Positions 16,952 to 24,580 of a DNA stretch of 47,333 nucleotides are shown piece by piece. The DNA comes from Methylobacter sp. BlB1. GTDB taxonomy: Bacteria > Pseudomonadota > Gammaproteobacteria > Methylococcales > Methylomonadaceae. Numbering within the stretch: position 1 is the stretch's first letter; every line of letters starts with the position of its first letter. A program made the translations under genes and the position numbers. Where the stretch lies: assembly GCF_015476545.1 (NCBI RefSeq), contig NZ_JADMKV010000033.1, forward strand, positions 1 to 47,333, written 5' to 3'. Below the pieces are notes generated by a model that was given only the letters and a program-made list of their open reading frames with translations, did not search any database and was not told the origin of the DNA.

Positions 16952-18557
16952 TTTTGATGCCCGGAACGCCTCTGCGGCGCCGGAACTGTCGGCCGAGCAA
17001 CTGGAGCGCATGGCTAATGCCCTGTTTTCGGCCCTGCCCGGCGACGGCGATGCGGCCGGCGTAGCGGCGCAAGAGTTGGCCGTGCAGGCCGCCGAGCATC
17101 CGAGAGCGATGAACTGCGCAACAAAACTGGCCGGACTGCTTAACCCGGCCGGCGCTGCGCCGTCTGTTTCCGGCACGCCCGGCGAAGACACGATGTTAAA
17201 GGAACTCGCCCGGCAGATAGCGACAGTCGATCACGCGCCTTTGAACGGAACATCCGGTTCATCGTTTTATTTTCTCGACGACCTCATGCCGTTCGGCCGC
17301 AGTCCGGAAGCGCCGGGCGTCGGCAATGCGCATCCGCCTTTCGACGTGCATGCCGTGCGCCGCGACTTTCCGATCCTGCGGGAGCATGTCAACGGGCGGC
17401 CGCTGATCTGGCTGGACAATGCCGCGACGACCCAGAAGCCGCAGTGCGTGATCGACCGCATCGCGTATTTCTACCAGCATGAAAACTCCAACATCCACCG
17501 CGCCGCGCATGAATTGGCGGCGCGCGCCACCGATGCCTACGAGGCGGCGCGCAATACGGTCGCCCGCTTCCTGCACGCGCCGTCCAGCAATGAAGTCGTG
17601 TTCGTGCGCGGCGCCACCGAGGCGATCAACCTGGTCGCCAAGTCCTGGGGACGCCAGCATATCGGCAAGGATGACGAGATCATCGTCACCTGGCTGGAGC
17701 ACCACGCCAACATCGTGCCGTGGCAGCAGCTGTGCGCCGAGACCGGCGCCAAGTTGCGGGTCGTGCCTGTCGACTATGACGGCCAGGTGCTCTTGGACGA
17801 GTATGAAAAGCTGTTCAGTTCGCGCACGCGGCTGGTTGCTTTCACGCAGGTGTCCAACGCGCTCGGCACCATTACGCCGGCCCGGCAGATGGTCGAAATC
17901 GCCCATCGCCACGGCGCGCGCGTGCTGATCGACGGCGCGCAGGCCGTGTCGCACATGCGCGTGGATGTGCAGGCGCTGGATTGCGACTGGTACGTGTTCT
18001 CGGGCCACAAGATCTTCGGGCCGACCGGCATCGGCGCGCTGTACGGCAAGCGGGACGTGCTCAACGGCACAGTGCCCTGGCAGGGCGGCGGCAATATGAT
18101 CAAGGATGTCACGTTCGAGCATACCCAGTACCATCAGGCGCCTACGCGCTTCGAGGCCGGCACGGGCAATATCGCCGATGCGGTAGGGCTGGGGGCTGCG
18201 CTGGAGTACATGGAAAAGCTCGGTATGGACAATGTCGGCCGCTACGAGCATGAACTGCTGGTCTATGCCACGCGCGGGCTCAAGACCATCCCGGGCTTGC
18301 GCCTGATCGGCACGGCAGCCGACAAGGCCAGCGTGCTGTCCTTCGTGCTTGAAGGCTTTACGACGGAAGAGGTCGGTTCGGCGCTGAACAAGGCGGGCAT
18401 TGCCGTGCGCTCCGGCCATCACTGCGCGCAGCCTATTCTGCGCCGTTTTGGCATCGAAGGCAGCGTGCGTCCTTCGCTGGCGTTTTACAACACCTTCCAG
18501 GAGATCGACGTGCTGGTCGAAACCGTGCGCGCCATTCAAAGCAAAAGACCTATCTGA
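16926..18557 (+). CDS. Encapsulin cargo cysteine desulfurase (SufS-type with N-terminal loading region)
   Basis: 543 residues from the ATG at 16926; an ATG at 16938 is nearly as good. Residues 1-138 are an Ala/Gly/Pro-rich, probably disordered extension with short conserved-looking motifs (QLERMANALFSALPGD at about 25-40, SSFYFLDDLMPFG at about 112-124). In family 2A systems this type of extension loads the enzyme into the shell. The class V PLP desulfurase domain starts near FDVHAVRRDFPIL. It shows the LDNAATTQKP loop, TWLEHHANIVPWQ, DGAQAVSHM, the PLP lysine in SGHKIFGPTG (K362) and the catalytic cysteine in RSGHHCAQP (C500). It removes sulfur from cysteine. Its start lies inside the shell gene. 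A strong terminator follows. Confidence 0.93.
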   Translation: MITAMTTSDFDARNASAAPELSAEQLERMANALFSALPGDGDAAGVAAQELAVQAAEHPRAMNCATKLAGLLNPAGAAPSVSGTPGEDTMLKELARQIATVDHAPLNGTSGSSFYFLDDLMPFGRSPEAPGVGNAHPPFDVHAVRRDFPILREHVNGRPLIWLDNAATTQKPQCVIDRIAYFYQHENSNIHRAAHELAARATDAYEAARNTVARFLHAPSSNEVVFVRGATEAINLVAKSWGRQHIGKDDEIIVTWLEHHANIVPWQQLCAETGAKLRVVPVDYDGQVLLDEYEKLFSSRTRLVAFTQVSNALGTITPARQMVEIAHRHGARVLIDGAQAVSHMRVDVQALDCDWYVFSGHKIFGPTGIGALYGKRDVLNGTVPWQGGGNMIKDVTFEHTQYHQAPTRFEAGTGNIADAVGLGAALEYMEKLGMDNVGRYEHELLVYATRGLKTIPGLRLIGTAADKASVLSFVLEGFTTEEVGSALNKAGIAVRSGHHCAQPILRRFGIEGSVRPSLAFYNTFQEIDVLVETVRAIQSKRPI

Positions 18558-18571
18558 AGTACCGAGGGTAG

Positions 18572-18609
18572 GCGCTTCAGCCGCGATTGCCGCGGTTGAA
18601 GCGCTTTTT
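18572..18609 (+). terminator. Strong rho-independent terminator closing the sulfur island
   Basis: gcgcttcagccgcg (18572-18585) pairs with cgcggttgaagcgc (18591-18604) with a single G-T wobble around the loop attgc. It is followed at once by TTTTT. It lies 15 bases after the desulfurase stop codon. Confidence 0.85.
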
Positions 18610-18710
18610 GCGAGATGATATGGAATTGTTTTACCGAAGCGGCCTCATTGCAAGGCGCTGTTTCTGATCTGTTGAGAAGAAAATATTAAGCCGTTTCTAA
18701 AAATTGCAGT

Positions 18711-18769
18711 AACTGATGTTGCGCGGGTGGGGGTCGAATTCATTCGACCCGAGATACGTAATATCAGTT
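18711..18769. repeat. Nested palindromic repeat
   Basis: Outer arms aactgatgttgcg (18711-18723) and cgtaatatcagtt (18757-18769) pair with two wobbles. Inside them gggtcgaa and ttcgaccc form an 8-bp stem with a 4-base loop (18731-18750). The build matches the nested repeat at 9605-9738. The outer motif recurs at 47206-47218 as aactgatgttacg. Confidence 0.5.
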
Positions 18770-18802
18770 GTAGTAACACTCTTTACAATAAGGATTTTGG
18801 CA

Positions 18803-18822
18803 GCAGGTGGCGAACCACCTGC
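18803..18822. terminator. Hairpin just downstream of smbP-like gene 1
   Basis: gcaggtgg and ccacctgc form a perfect 8-bp stem. Read on the minus strand the loop is TTCG, a very stable tetraloop. It lies 20 bases past the stop codon of the minus-strand gene. No clear T tract follows, so termination is only possible. Confidence 0.4.
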
Positions 18823-18841
18823 CGACATCAAAGGCAACCGA

Positions 18842-19177
18842 TTACTTGTTGCCGGCCTTGAGATGCTTGACCGCTTCTTCAGCGGCTTCGGTCGCCACTT
18901 CGGTATGTCCCTGTTTGCCGTGTTCGATGGCGCTTTCCAGTGATTTTACGCCTTCATCGATGTGATTTTTGGCTTCGCCTTTGGAAACCTCGGCGCTTTT
19001 CTGGGCATGTTTCAGCGCTTCTTCCGCATGCTCAACCAGAACGGAAGCATGTCCCGCTTTGCCATGCGTTACCGCGGCATTGGCATGTTTCAGCGCTTCG
19101 TCCGCATGCGGTTCGGCAAAAACGCTTGTGTTCAATAAAAGTAATAAGCCTGTAGCCATTAATTTGAAAATTTTCAT
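18842..19177 (-). CDS. SmbP-like small metal-binding periplasmic protein (1)
   Basis: 111 residues. The signal peptide (KLMATGLLLLLNTSVFA) is followed by a repetitive, fully helical mature part with histidines at regular intervals: EALKHANAAVTHGKAGHAS, LVEHAEEALKHAQ, ALESAIEHGKQGHTEVATEA-like segments and EEAVKHLKAG. This is the pattern of SmbP from Nitrosomonas, a four-helix periplasmic protein that binds Cu(II) and other divalent metals. AGGTCG lies before the ATG. A paralogue is encoded at 32244-32588. It shares the minus strand with a Spy-like gene and fae, but gaps of 114-146 bp suggest separate transcripts. A copper-handling role would suit a methane oxidiser, but that is inference. Confidence 0.8.
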   Translation of the reverse strand: MKIFKLMATGLLLLLNTSVFAEPHADEALKHANAAVTHGKAGHASVLVEHAEEALKHAQKSAEVSKGEAKNHIDEGVKSLESAIEHGKQGHTEVATEAAEEAVKHLKAGNK

Positions 19178-19323
19178 ATTCGACCTGTTTTAAATAGTTA
19201 GTAAACGAAAGGTATTTTTGTATCAGGTTGAGGCTTTGTATGGCCTTGCATTCTCATGACCGATGCCGGTCATCTAAAGTCAGGCTATTTTTCGGCACCC
19301 CCCAAGTTGATGTTTCTTAAATT

Positions 19324-19629
19324 CTATTTATGGCGTTGTTCTCCATGGTGCTGTTTCAATTCCTCCCATCTGGCCAGCTGCTGCGTGGTCAGGACTTGTT
19401 TGATGGCCGCTTGCGATTCCTCGTGCAGAGCCTGAATCTTTTCACGCTGCTGGCTGAAAATTCCCTCCAGCTTGGCTTGCTGGTCTTTCGTCAATTCAAG
19501 CGCTTTGCTCAGCTGCTCAACGCCGTGACCATGATGATGCCAGCTTTCGGCCTGTCCTTGGCCGGGAACGGCGAAAGCCGTGACAGGAAGGGCCATCGCA
19601 AGGGATAAAAACAGGATTTTCTTATTCAT
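19324..19629 (-). CDS. Spy/CpxP-like periplasmic protein
   Basis: 101 residues with a signal peptide (KILFLSLAMALPVTAFA). The mature part has a short His-rich stretch (ESWHHHGHG), then the helical LTKDQQAKLEGIFSQQREKIQALH and LTTQQLARWEELKQHHGEQRH. The two LTxxQ-like motifs and the small helical size are typical of the Spy/CpxP/CnrX group, which act as periplasmic chaperones or metal sensors. The histidine clusters at both ends could bind metal. GGAG precedes the ATG. With the SmbP-like gene next to it this forms a small metal or envelope-stress neighbourhood; no partner sensor kinase is encoded here. Confidence 0.7.
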   Translation of the reverse strand: MNKKILFLSLAMALPVTAFAVPGQGQAESWHHHGHGVEQLSKALELTKDQQAKLEGIFSQQREKIQALHEESQAAIKQVLTTQQLARWEELKQHHGEQRHK

Positions 19630-19743
19630 AATGTTTCTCCGTTGATTGAATATTGACAGGCTCTTTTTCCGGAAGCAGTTCCATGAATTAATTCATCTGA
19701 GGTCATGATGAAAAATCCCGCAAATGCTCCGGCAAGCTATTGA

Positions 19744-20256
19744 TTAGCTTTTGGCCTGAAACGGATGGACGGCGGTTGATTTCTGGGCCAGTACATCAAC
19801 GGCTCTCGGTTCGCCTGCGACCGCGCGCTTGATAGCCAGACGCGTCGCTTCGTAATTGAACGCCTGGATTTTTGCATCGTCTTCGGCCAGCCAGTGAATA
19901 AAGACGCCCACGGAAATAAAAATATCGTCAGCCTCATCAATGGGTAAAATGCCATCCTCGACCGCATCGGCAACTGCCAGCGCTACGCCTCTTTGCGCGG
20001 GACCGAACAATTGCGTGGCCTGTTTGCCGTTTTTGATGGTCACTTTATTGAATAGCACAGTGGCCGGCTTTACCAATAGATTGGGAGCCACGACGGCCAG
20101 CAGGGTGGTAAAGCCGTCTTTGTTGTTGGTCAAGGCATTGGCAAACGCCGTTTCTGCGCTGCTGCCCCGGGGGCCTAATATCAGGTCAATATGAGCCACT
20201 TCACTGCCTTCCCCTACCAGCGCTTCGCCAATATGCAGCTTATTAATTCGAGCCAT
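19744..20256 (-). CDS. fae: Formaldehyde-activating enzyme
   Basis: 170 residues from the ATG at 20256, preceded by GGAGTAG at good spacing. The frame extends 18 codons further upstream but without family homology. Fae condenses formaldehyde with tetrahydromethanopterin to methylene-H4MPT in the cytoplasm, the entry step of the main formaldehyde oxidation route of methylotrophs. Nearly the whole chain matches the family: [20 protein letters not shown] with the conserved histidine near residue 22, [68 protein letters not shown] and the C-terminal [10 protein letters not shown]. It stands alone, not next to other H4MPT genes. It is the best marker of the organism's lifestyle in the window. Confidence 0.97.
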   Translation of the reverse strand: MARINKLHIGEALVGEGSEVAHIDLILGPRGSSAETAFANALTNNKDGFTTLLAVVAPNLLVKPATVLFNKVTIKNGKQATQLFGPAQRGVALAVADAVEDGILPIDEADDIFISVGVFIHWLAEDDAKIQAFNYEATRLAIKRAVAGEPRAVDVLAQKSTAVHPFQAKS

Positions 20257-20474
20257 TTTTCTACTCCGTTTGTATTGTTGAAAGCGTTTCCTGTTGCACC
20301 GGATACGCACCTATCGATAACTAAGCGGTTTTCATGCCAATCATGATAAAACTCGATAAATCAAGGCAGATACGGATAAGGCAATCCGTTTTGCTTTGTG
20401 ATGGCTGTTGCTGATTCAACCTGAGTTGCTGAATGGGTGTTTCAGAACGAACAGTGCGGCAGGATGATGGCATT

Positions 20475-20488
20475 ATGATCAAAATCAA
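20475..20488. promoter_or_regulatory. FNR/ANR-like box
   Basis: ATGATCAAAATCAA differs from the FNR consensus TTGAT-N4-ATCAA at one base. It lies in the 390-bp divergent gap between fae (minus) and the exported-protein gene at 20647 (plus), about 160 bp before the latter. No other sign of regulation is visible, so it may be a chance match. I see no further gene in 20257-20646. Confidence 0.3.
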
Positions 20489-20646
20489 ACACAGACCTTG
20501 GAGAACTATGGCCTTGACGTAAATAATGATGGTTCCGTCATTCGCCATTTTGGTATTGTTCTGCTCTTGTGCCGGCGTTTGACGGTATTGCCAGGACATA
20601 GCATCGTTTTGCACATAGATTCATTGCCGTATGACCGGAGATATTC

Positions 20647-21609
20647 ATGACTGAATCCAAGCCCAAGCCCGCCGCGGTATTATTCATAGCCATGCTGGCA
20701 TCCCTGCCCGTCTTTTCCGATACCATTCTTCATCACACGCCGCCTTTTGTGCCGACGGGCATGGCGCCGCTGGGAAACGACCGGCTATTGCTGTGGCGGG
20801 ACGATGGCCAGGTGCAAATGCGTGACGGCAACGGTGAATGGTCGGCGGTTTTGCATCTGCCCATGCAGAAGGTCATACAGATCGAACCGGAGAGCTCCGG
20901 TTTTCTGGCTTTCGGTGCACCCGTGACGCCATTCGGGGCAAGTTTCATTGTGGCCTTTGATCCGGCAGGCAGGGAAATCGAACGCTGGTCGGTCGCTGGG
21001 GCATGGGATATCAAGGTTACTCCCTATGGAAGGCGGGCAGTGACTCGAACCGGGCTTTTGCCGCTGTTGCCTCAAGCTGTCGTCGGCGCCGAAGAACCTT
21101 TCCCGGCATGGGGCGGCGATCAGCGGGAGGAACCACGATTTCCTCCGGAGCTGTTGTACTGGCTGGGAGGGACGATTTTCTGTCACCGCGCCGATCTGTC
21201 CTTGCAATCTTTTTCCCATGCGCGCTGCGAACGACCGGGCCCCGGAGGATGGATCTATGAGTATGGAGAGTCGACGTTGGCCCCAGTCGCTTGCGGCCCC
21301 TGGCTGCTGGTAAACGAGGGTAAGCGCCAGGAACAGCTTGTCGTACTTGACATGGCGACGGGCAAGATTCTAGCCCGGCGGAATTACCCCAGCGATCCGC
21401 ATATCGCTTGTGCCGGTGGAGAGGAATTGGCGGTCGGCGATCGTAATCTCGAACTAGTCCGACTGCCGTCGCTGAAATCACGCTGGCATTTTCCCATCGC
21501 TAAAGATCGGGTGATTGAGCTGATCGCATTAGAGCATTACCTGGCCTATCGTGGGGAAAACAGCCCGGACTTGCTGCTGGTGCCGCGGCCGGCTCCTGAG
21601 CACCAGTGA
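20647..21609 (+). CDS. Exported protein of unknown function, beta-propeller-like
   Basis: 320 residues with an N-terminal hydrophobic segment (AVLFIAMLASLPVFS) that looks like a signal peptide. I do not recognise the family. The mature sequence has many short beta-strand units with tryptophans and Asp-Gly turns (PLGNDRLLLWRDDGQVQMRD, SGFLAFGAPV, GPWLLVNEGKRQEQLVVLDM, EELAVGDRNLELVRLPS), which suggests a beta-propeller. Four cysteines, in CHRADLS, ARCERPG, VACGPWL and IACAGG, could form disulfides. GGAG lies before the ATG. There are no operon partners. Its codon use resembles the GC-rich core genes, in contrast to the AT-rich genes that follow. Confidence 0.6.
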   Translation: MTESKPKPAAVLFIAMLASLPVFSDTILHHTPPFVPTGMAPLGNDRLLLWRDDGQVQMRDGNGEWSAVLHLPMQKVIQIEPESSGFLAFGAPVTPFGASFIVAFDPAGREIERWSVAGAWDIKVTPYGRRAVTRTGLLPLLPQAVVGAEEPFPAWGGDQREEPRFPPELLYWLGGTIFCHRADLSLQSFSHARCERPGPGGWIYEYGESTLAPVACGPWLLVNEGKRQEQLVVLDMATGKILARRNYPSDPHIACAGGEELAVGDRNLELVRLPSLKSRWHFPIAKDRVIELIALEHYLAYRGENSPDLLLVPRPAPEHQ

Positions 21610-21943
21610 TGCAAGCTTCATGCGATTAGGCGTGACTGTTGTGCGTGAATTGCGGCGGTTTTCGGAACAATGATGGTCGTCGTCTTATTCTTTTACATAC
21701 CTTTATTATCAATAAGATATAAATTTTTTTTGGAAAAACTTAACGCTCTTTCGATACAAAATTTGGAAGAATGCTGATGCCGTCTTCCATGGTTAGATAA
21801 ATTTCCTGATTGGAACGCGAATATGGATGAGATATGTATTACAAGTCTAACATTATAGCTTTGTTGCCTTGATGGCTAAAAACAGGGAAGATATGCGGGA
21901 GCTTTATAATAAATTGTCAGAAATTAAGGATTAAGGAAACATC
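21610..21943. other. AT-rich gap before the metallopeptidase gene
   Basis: 334 bp in which composition changes from the GC-rich core to visibly AT-rich sequence. A 20-codon frame (21872-21934, starting MAKNREDMRELYNK) ends 9 bp before the next ATG. It could be a leader peptide or a gene remnant, and I could not support it as a gene. No repeats or attachment site are evident. Confidence 0.4.
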
Positions 21944-22588
21944 ATGACAGTATTAGTTCCGGGGGAAACAGAAATAGCTTCTGAAACCGATGTTCGTGCA
22001 GGATTTATCGGGATTGGTGGAGTAAATGACGCATTTGATTTGTACCTAGTGCTGCTAAGTAATGGAAACTATAAATTAATAGTATTTATGAAAGTCCAAT
22101 TCTTTTTTCAAGATGGAAACGGAGGAAAATGGACTAACAGTGAAAAGACAACTTTTGTAAATAAATGGGAATCCGCGATCAAGCAAAAATGGGGAGGGAG
22201 GGTATTAAAACAGCTCAAGTCGAATAAAAATGTCAGTATCGAGTTCAGATTCAAAACACAAATCGGCGGATGGATGCTTGATCATTGGGAGATTAATGTA
22301 GAGAAAGTGAATAAGTTTGCTGTCAGCAGTGTCAATCCAATTATAGGAAATGTCACACTTGATAGTTTGGACTTAAAACTAACTCGTAAAAAAGGGGGAG
22401 GCTTTCAGCGCGCTGTCGTTCATGAATTTGGGCATATGATTGGACTGGATGATGAATACCTAAAAAACAGTCCATTTCAGAAAGACTATAAATCAGTAAT
22501 GAATGGAGGTGAGTCAGTTCTTACTCGACATGATGCGCCGCATATGAAATGGCTCAATGAAAGGCTAAAAGAGAAGGGTATTCAGTAA
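21944..22588 (+). CDS. Putative zinc metallopeptidase, cytoplasmic or specially exported
   Basis: 214 residues with no signal peptide. A metzincin-type zinc site HEFGHMIGLDD (160-170; HExxHxxGxxD, the Asp variant known from snapalysin-like enzymes) is followed by a possible Met-turn KSVMNGGES (183-191) and RHDAPHMKW. The first 120 residues are beta-rich and unrecognised. Its coding sequence is clearly AT-rich compared with genes on both sides, as is the small gene that begins 2 bp after its stop codon. The lack of a signal peptide plus a tightly linked small exported partner resembles effector-immunity pairs, but no secretion-system gene is nearby, so that is inference. AAGGAAAC gives a strong ribosome site. 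Confidence 0.6.
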   Translation: MTVLVPGETEIASETDVRAGFIGIGGVNDAFDLYLVLLSNGNYKLIVFMKVQFFFQDGNGGKWTNSEKTTFVNKWESAIKQKWGGRVLKQLKSNKNVSIEFRFKTQIGGWMLDHWEINVEKVNKFAVSSVNPIIGNVTLDSLDLKLTRKKGGGFQRAVVHEFGHMIGLDDEYLKNSPFQKDYKSVMNGGESVLTRHDAPHMKWLNERLKEKGIQ

Positions 22589-22590
22589 TT

Positions 22591-22938
22591 ATGAAATATA
22601 TCCTTATTTTGTTCTTCTCACTAATCACATCTTCATGCAATGCAGGCAATAAAATGGATAATTTAGATTCTCTCTTTTCAAAAGTGTTAGCTAGTTCAAC
22701 CGCAGATGAAGAAGAAGGTACAATTGAAGAGGTTTGGGAATATATGTCTGATAACAGAATATATGTTCAAGTATATTCTGTGGATAAATTGGGAAATAAG
22801 ATTGACATTGACAATGTTTCTAATATAAAAGAAATTACAAGCGTAGAAGTAGTTTTTTCTAAAGGCGAATTTAAAAAATCATTTATTTGGCAACCTATAG
22901 ACAATGAAAATATCTTCATTTTATTTAGGGAAAAATAA
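22591..22938 (+). CDS. Small exported protein, possible lipoprotein, paired with the metallopeptidase
   Basis: 115 residues. The N terminus MKYILILFFSLITSSCNAG is a signal sequence ending in a cysteine. It resembles a lipobox, although Thr at -3 is atypical. The mature part is acidic (STADEEEGTIEEVWEYMSD) and then beta-rich (IYVQVYSVDKLGNKIDI, ITSVEVVFSKGEF, SFIWQPIDNENIFILF). I do not recognise a family. Only 2 bp separate it from the metallopeptidase stop codon, so translation is likely coupled. A periplasmic inhibitor or immunity protein is a reasonable guess from position, size and location. Confidence 0.55.
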   Translation: MKYILILFFSLITSSCNAGNKMDNLDSLFSKVLASSTADEEEGTIEEVWEYMSDNRIYVQVYSVDKLGNKIDIDNVSNIKEITSVEVVFSKGEFKKSFIWQPIDNENIFILFREK

Positions 22939-23028
22939 GAGTAATTACAAACGATGGTCTTAATATTGACCTGGAGACGTTGTGTGTTCCTTGGCAAGTT
23001 AGTCCAGCGTTACGTTACAAGATGAACC

Positions 23029-23589
23029 ATGGAAATTACATTAATCAGGCACGGCAAGCCCGCATTCGAGCTAAAAGGAAAAGTAAAATCCCGGGATGTT
23101 TGCGAGATGATCAGAAGGTATGATTCATCAGGCATAGCGGAGCCGCCGCCGGAACAAGCAAAGCAGCGGGCATCGGCATGCAAGGTGGCCGTCTGCAGCG
23201 ATTTCATCCGCTCTTTGGAGTCGGCCAAGGCACTCGGATTTAATGATATCTTACTGAGCGATCCGATGTTTCGGGAAATTGCCGTACCTCATTTCAAGAC
23301 GGGTTCATTTGCCATGTCAGCCAGCGCCTGGGGTGCGCTGTTGAGATACATGTCGGTATTCGGTTTCTCGCAAAATGGGGAGTCGCTCTCGATGGCAAAA
23401 AAGAGGGCGCAGGTTGCGGCATCGGCTTTGATTGACATAGCCCATGTCCATGAAAGCGTTTTGCTGGTGGGGCATGGCTTTATAAACTATTTTCTAGCCA
23501 GGGAATTGCTGTCCAGAAACTGGGTCGGCCCCTCAAAGCCAGGCGGCGGCTATTGGGAATACGGGGTATATCAATATCATGCGGTATGA
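23029..23589 (+). CDS. Histidine phosphatase family protein
   Basis: 186 residues. The catalytic motif LIRHGKP (5-11) lies at the very N terminus, and the second histidine motif VLLVGHGFINYFLA is near residue 150. AVCSDFIRSLESAKALG supplies the usual intermediate arginine segment. These are the features of the phosphoglycerate-mutase-like phosphatase superfamily. The substrate cannot be predicted. The spacing between the two motifs and the absence of a long insertion fit the small bacterial SixA/CobC-like size class. GC content returns to normal here. No partner gene is adjacent; degraded mobile DNA follows. Confidence 0.75.
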   Translation: MEITLIRHGKPAFELKGKVKSRDVCEMIRRYDSSGIAEPPPEQAKQRASACKVAVCSDFIRSLESAKALGFNDILLSDPMFREIAVPHFKTGSFAMSASAWGALLRYMSVFGFSQNGESLSMAKKRAQVAASALIDIAHVHESVLLVGHGFINYFLARELLSRNWVGPSKPGGGYWEYGVYQYHAV

Positions 23590-23711
23590 CATGGCGCTGG
23601 GCGCCGCAAAGCCTGAACCAGGGGCAGGGTGCGGCTGGCTGCTCAAAGCATCCGACTCGCCGTTTCGGAGGACCCTATTCTAAGGCCGCTCATTTAAAAT
23701 GTTACACAACA

Positions 23712-23867
23712 AAAAGGAAGTTTAATGGCTCAAGTAAAAATTTACGGCATTCGGGAAAAGCAGGCGCCGGTGCGCGAGCGTTTGTCAGAAACCACACCAA
23801 TGTGTCATGGAAGCCTTGCAGTTTTCGGGCGATAAACGCGCACATCGTTTTTTTTATGATGGAGAAG
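23712..23867 (+). pseudogene. Truncated, frameshifted copy of the tautomerase gene at 26962
   Basis: From aaaaggaag at 23712 to ggagaag at 23867 the sequence closely matches 26949-27105, the start of the intact tautomerase gene including its ribosome site. It lacks two bases after gaaacc (near 23793) and has a changed T run before atgatgg (near 23848-23855), so the reading frame is lost. Homology stops abruptly at 23867, exactly where transposase-like sequence of opposite orientation begins. Confidence 0.85.
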
Positions 23868-24189
23868 CTTGAGCAAGTTGATCCCCCATATCGACCGCCC
23901 ACTGCAATGATCATAATGCCAGCACATCACTTCGTTCTCGTCAGTCCAGGATTTTTCCTGGATGGTGTCGTCGAATATCAATACGCCGTCTTCCCGTTCT
24001 ATTTGACGAACGGTTGATTTCACGTGTCGCCATAGATCCCGTGAGTTGTATTCACGCTTCGCTAAAAAAACGCGTCACACGATCATGGCTCACATCACCA
24101 TCCACCATGGCCGACAACCCTGACGCTGTTGTCGCACCAAACGTACTGATCAAATAATCAGTGTATAACTCTAATTCTGCTTTTTTCAT
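23868..24189 (-). pseudogene. Remnant of a DDE transposase (IS4/IS701-like)
   Basis: Read on the minus strand from the ATG at 24189 (MKKAELELYTDYLIST) the sequence encodes the N-terminal part of a transposase. It includes DVSHDRVTRF, then IFDDTIQEKSWTDENE and CWHYDHCSGRSI-GINLL. I know this pattern from insertion-sequence transposases with an FDDT...CWH.DH motif. The run of seven A at 24064-24070 causes a frameshift (six would keep the frame), and the gene is cut off at about 23868 by the broken tautomerase copy. No complete terminal repeats are visible. The rest of the gap to 24580 holds nothing I can assign. Confidence 0.7.
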
Positions 24190-24580
24190 CCGTATAGCAT
24201 AGCGGGTTTTAAGGATGACTGCGTAACATCAATTACTCTCTTACAGCAGCCTGGAAACCTTGCCGTCCCTTGAGCCGAATGCCGATCCTCCTGCTCCATA
24301 CCCCAATCCCAGTTCGACTGCCTATGAAAAATTACCATCAGCGATATGAATTATTGCTGAGGTGATTTTTTTTCATCGTTTTATTCTGTTGTGCAAAGGC
24401 GCTGAGCACTCTGGCGCGCCTTGACAAAGACTTTGCGGCGTCAACCGCCTGGTCCGTTTCTATCCGATGCAAGCGTGAAGCCCGTAGACCATACGCAGCA
24501 GCGTATTGATCCATGGCAAACAACGATCGGGAAGGTGTTGCGCGGCATCTGTAACTGTTCACTTGAAATGGGGATATCAA

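Noticed and set aside
17259-18539. 426-codon open frame on the minus strand
   Set aside because: It is antisense to the desulfurase gene, whose domains are unmistakable. The GC-rich codon bias there keeps the opposite strand open by chance.
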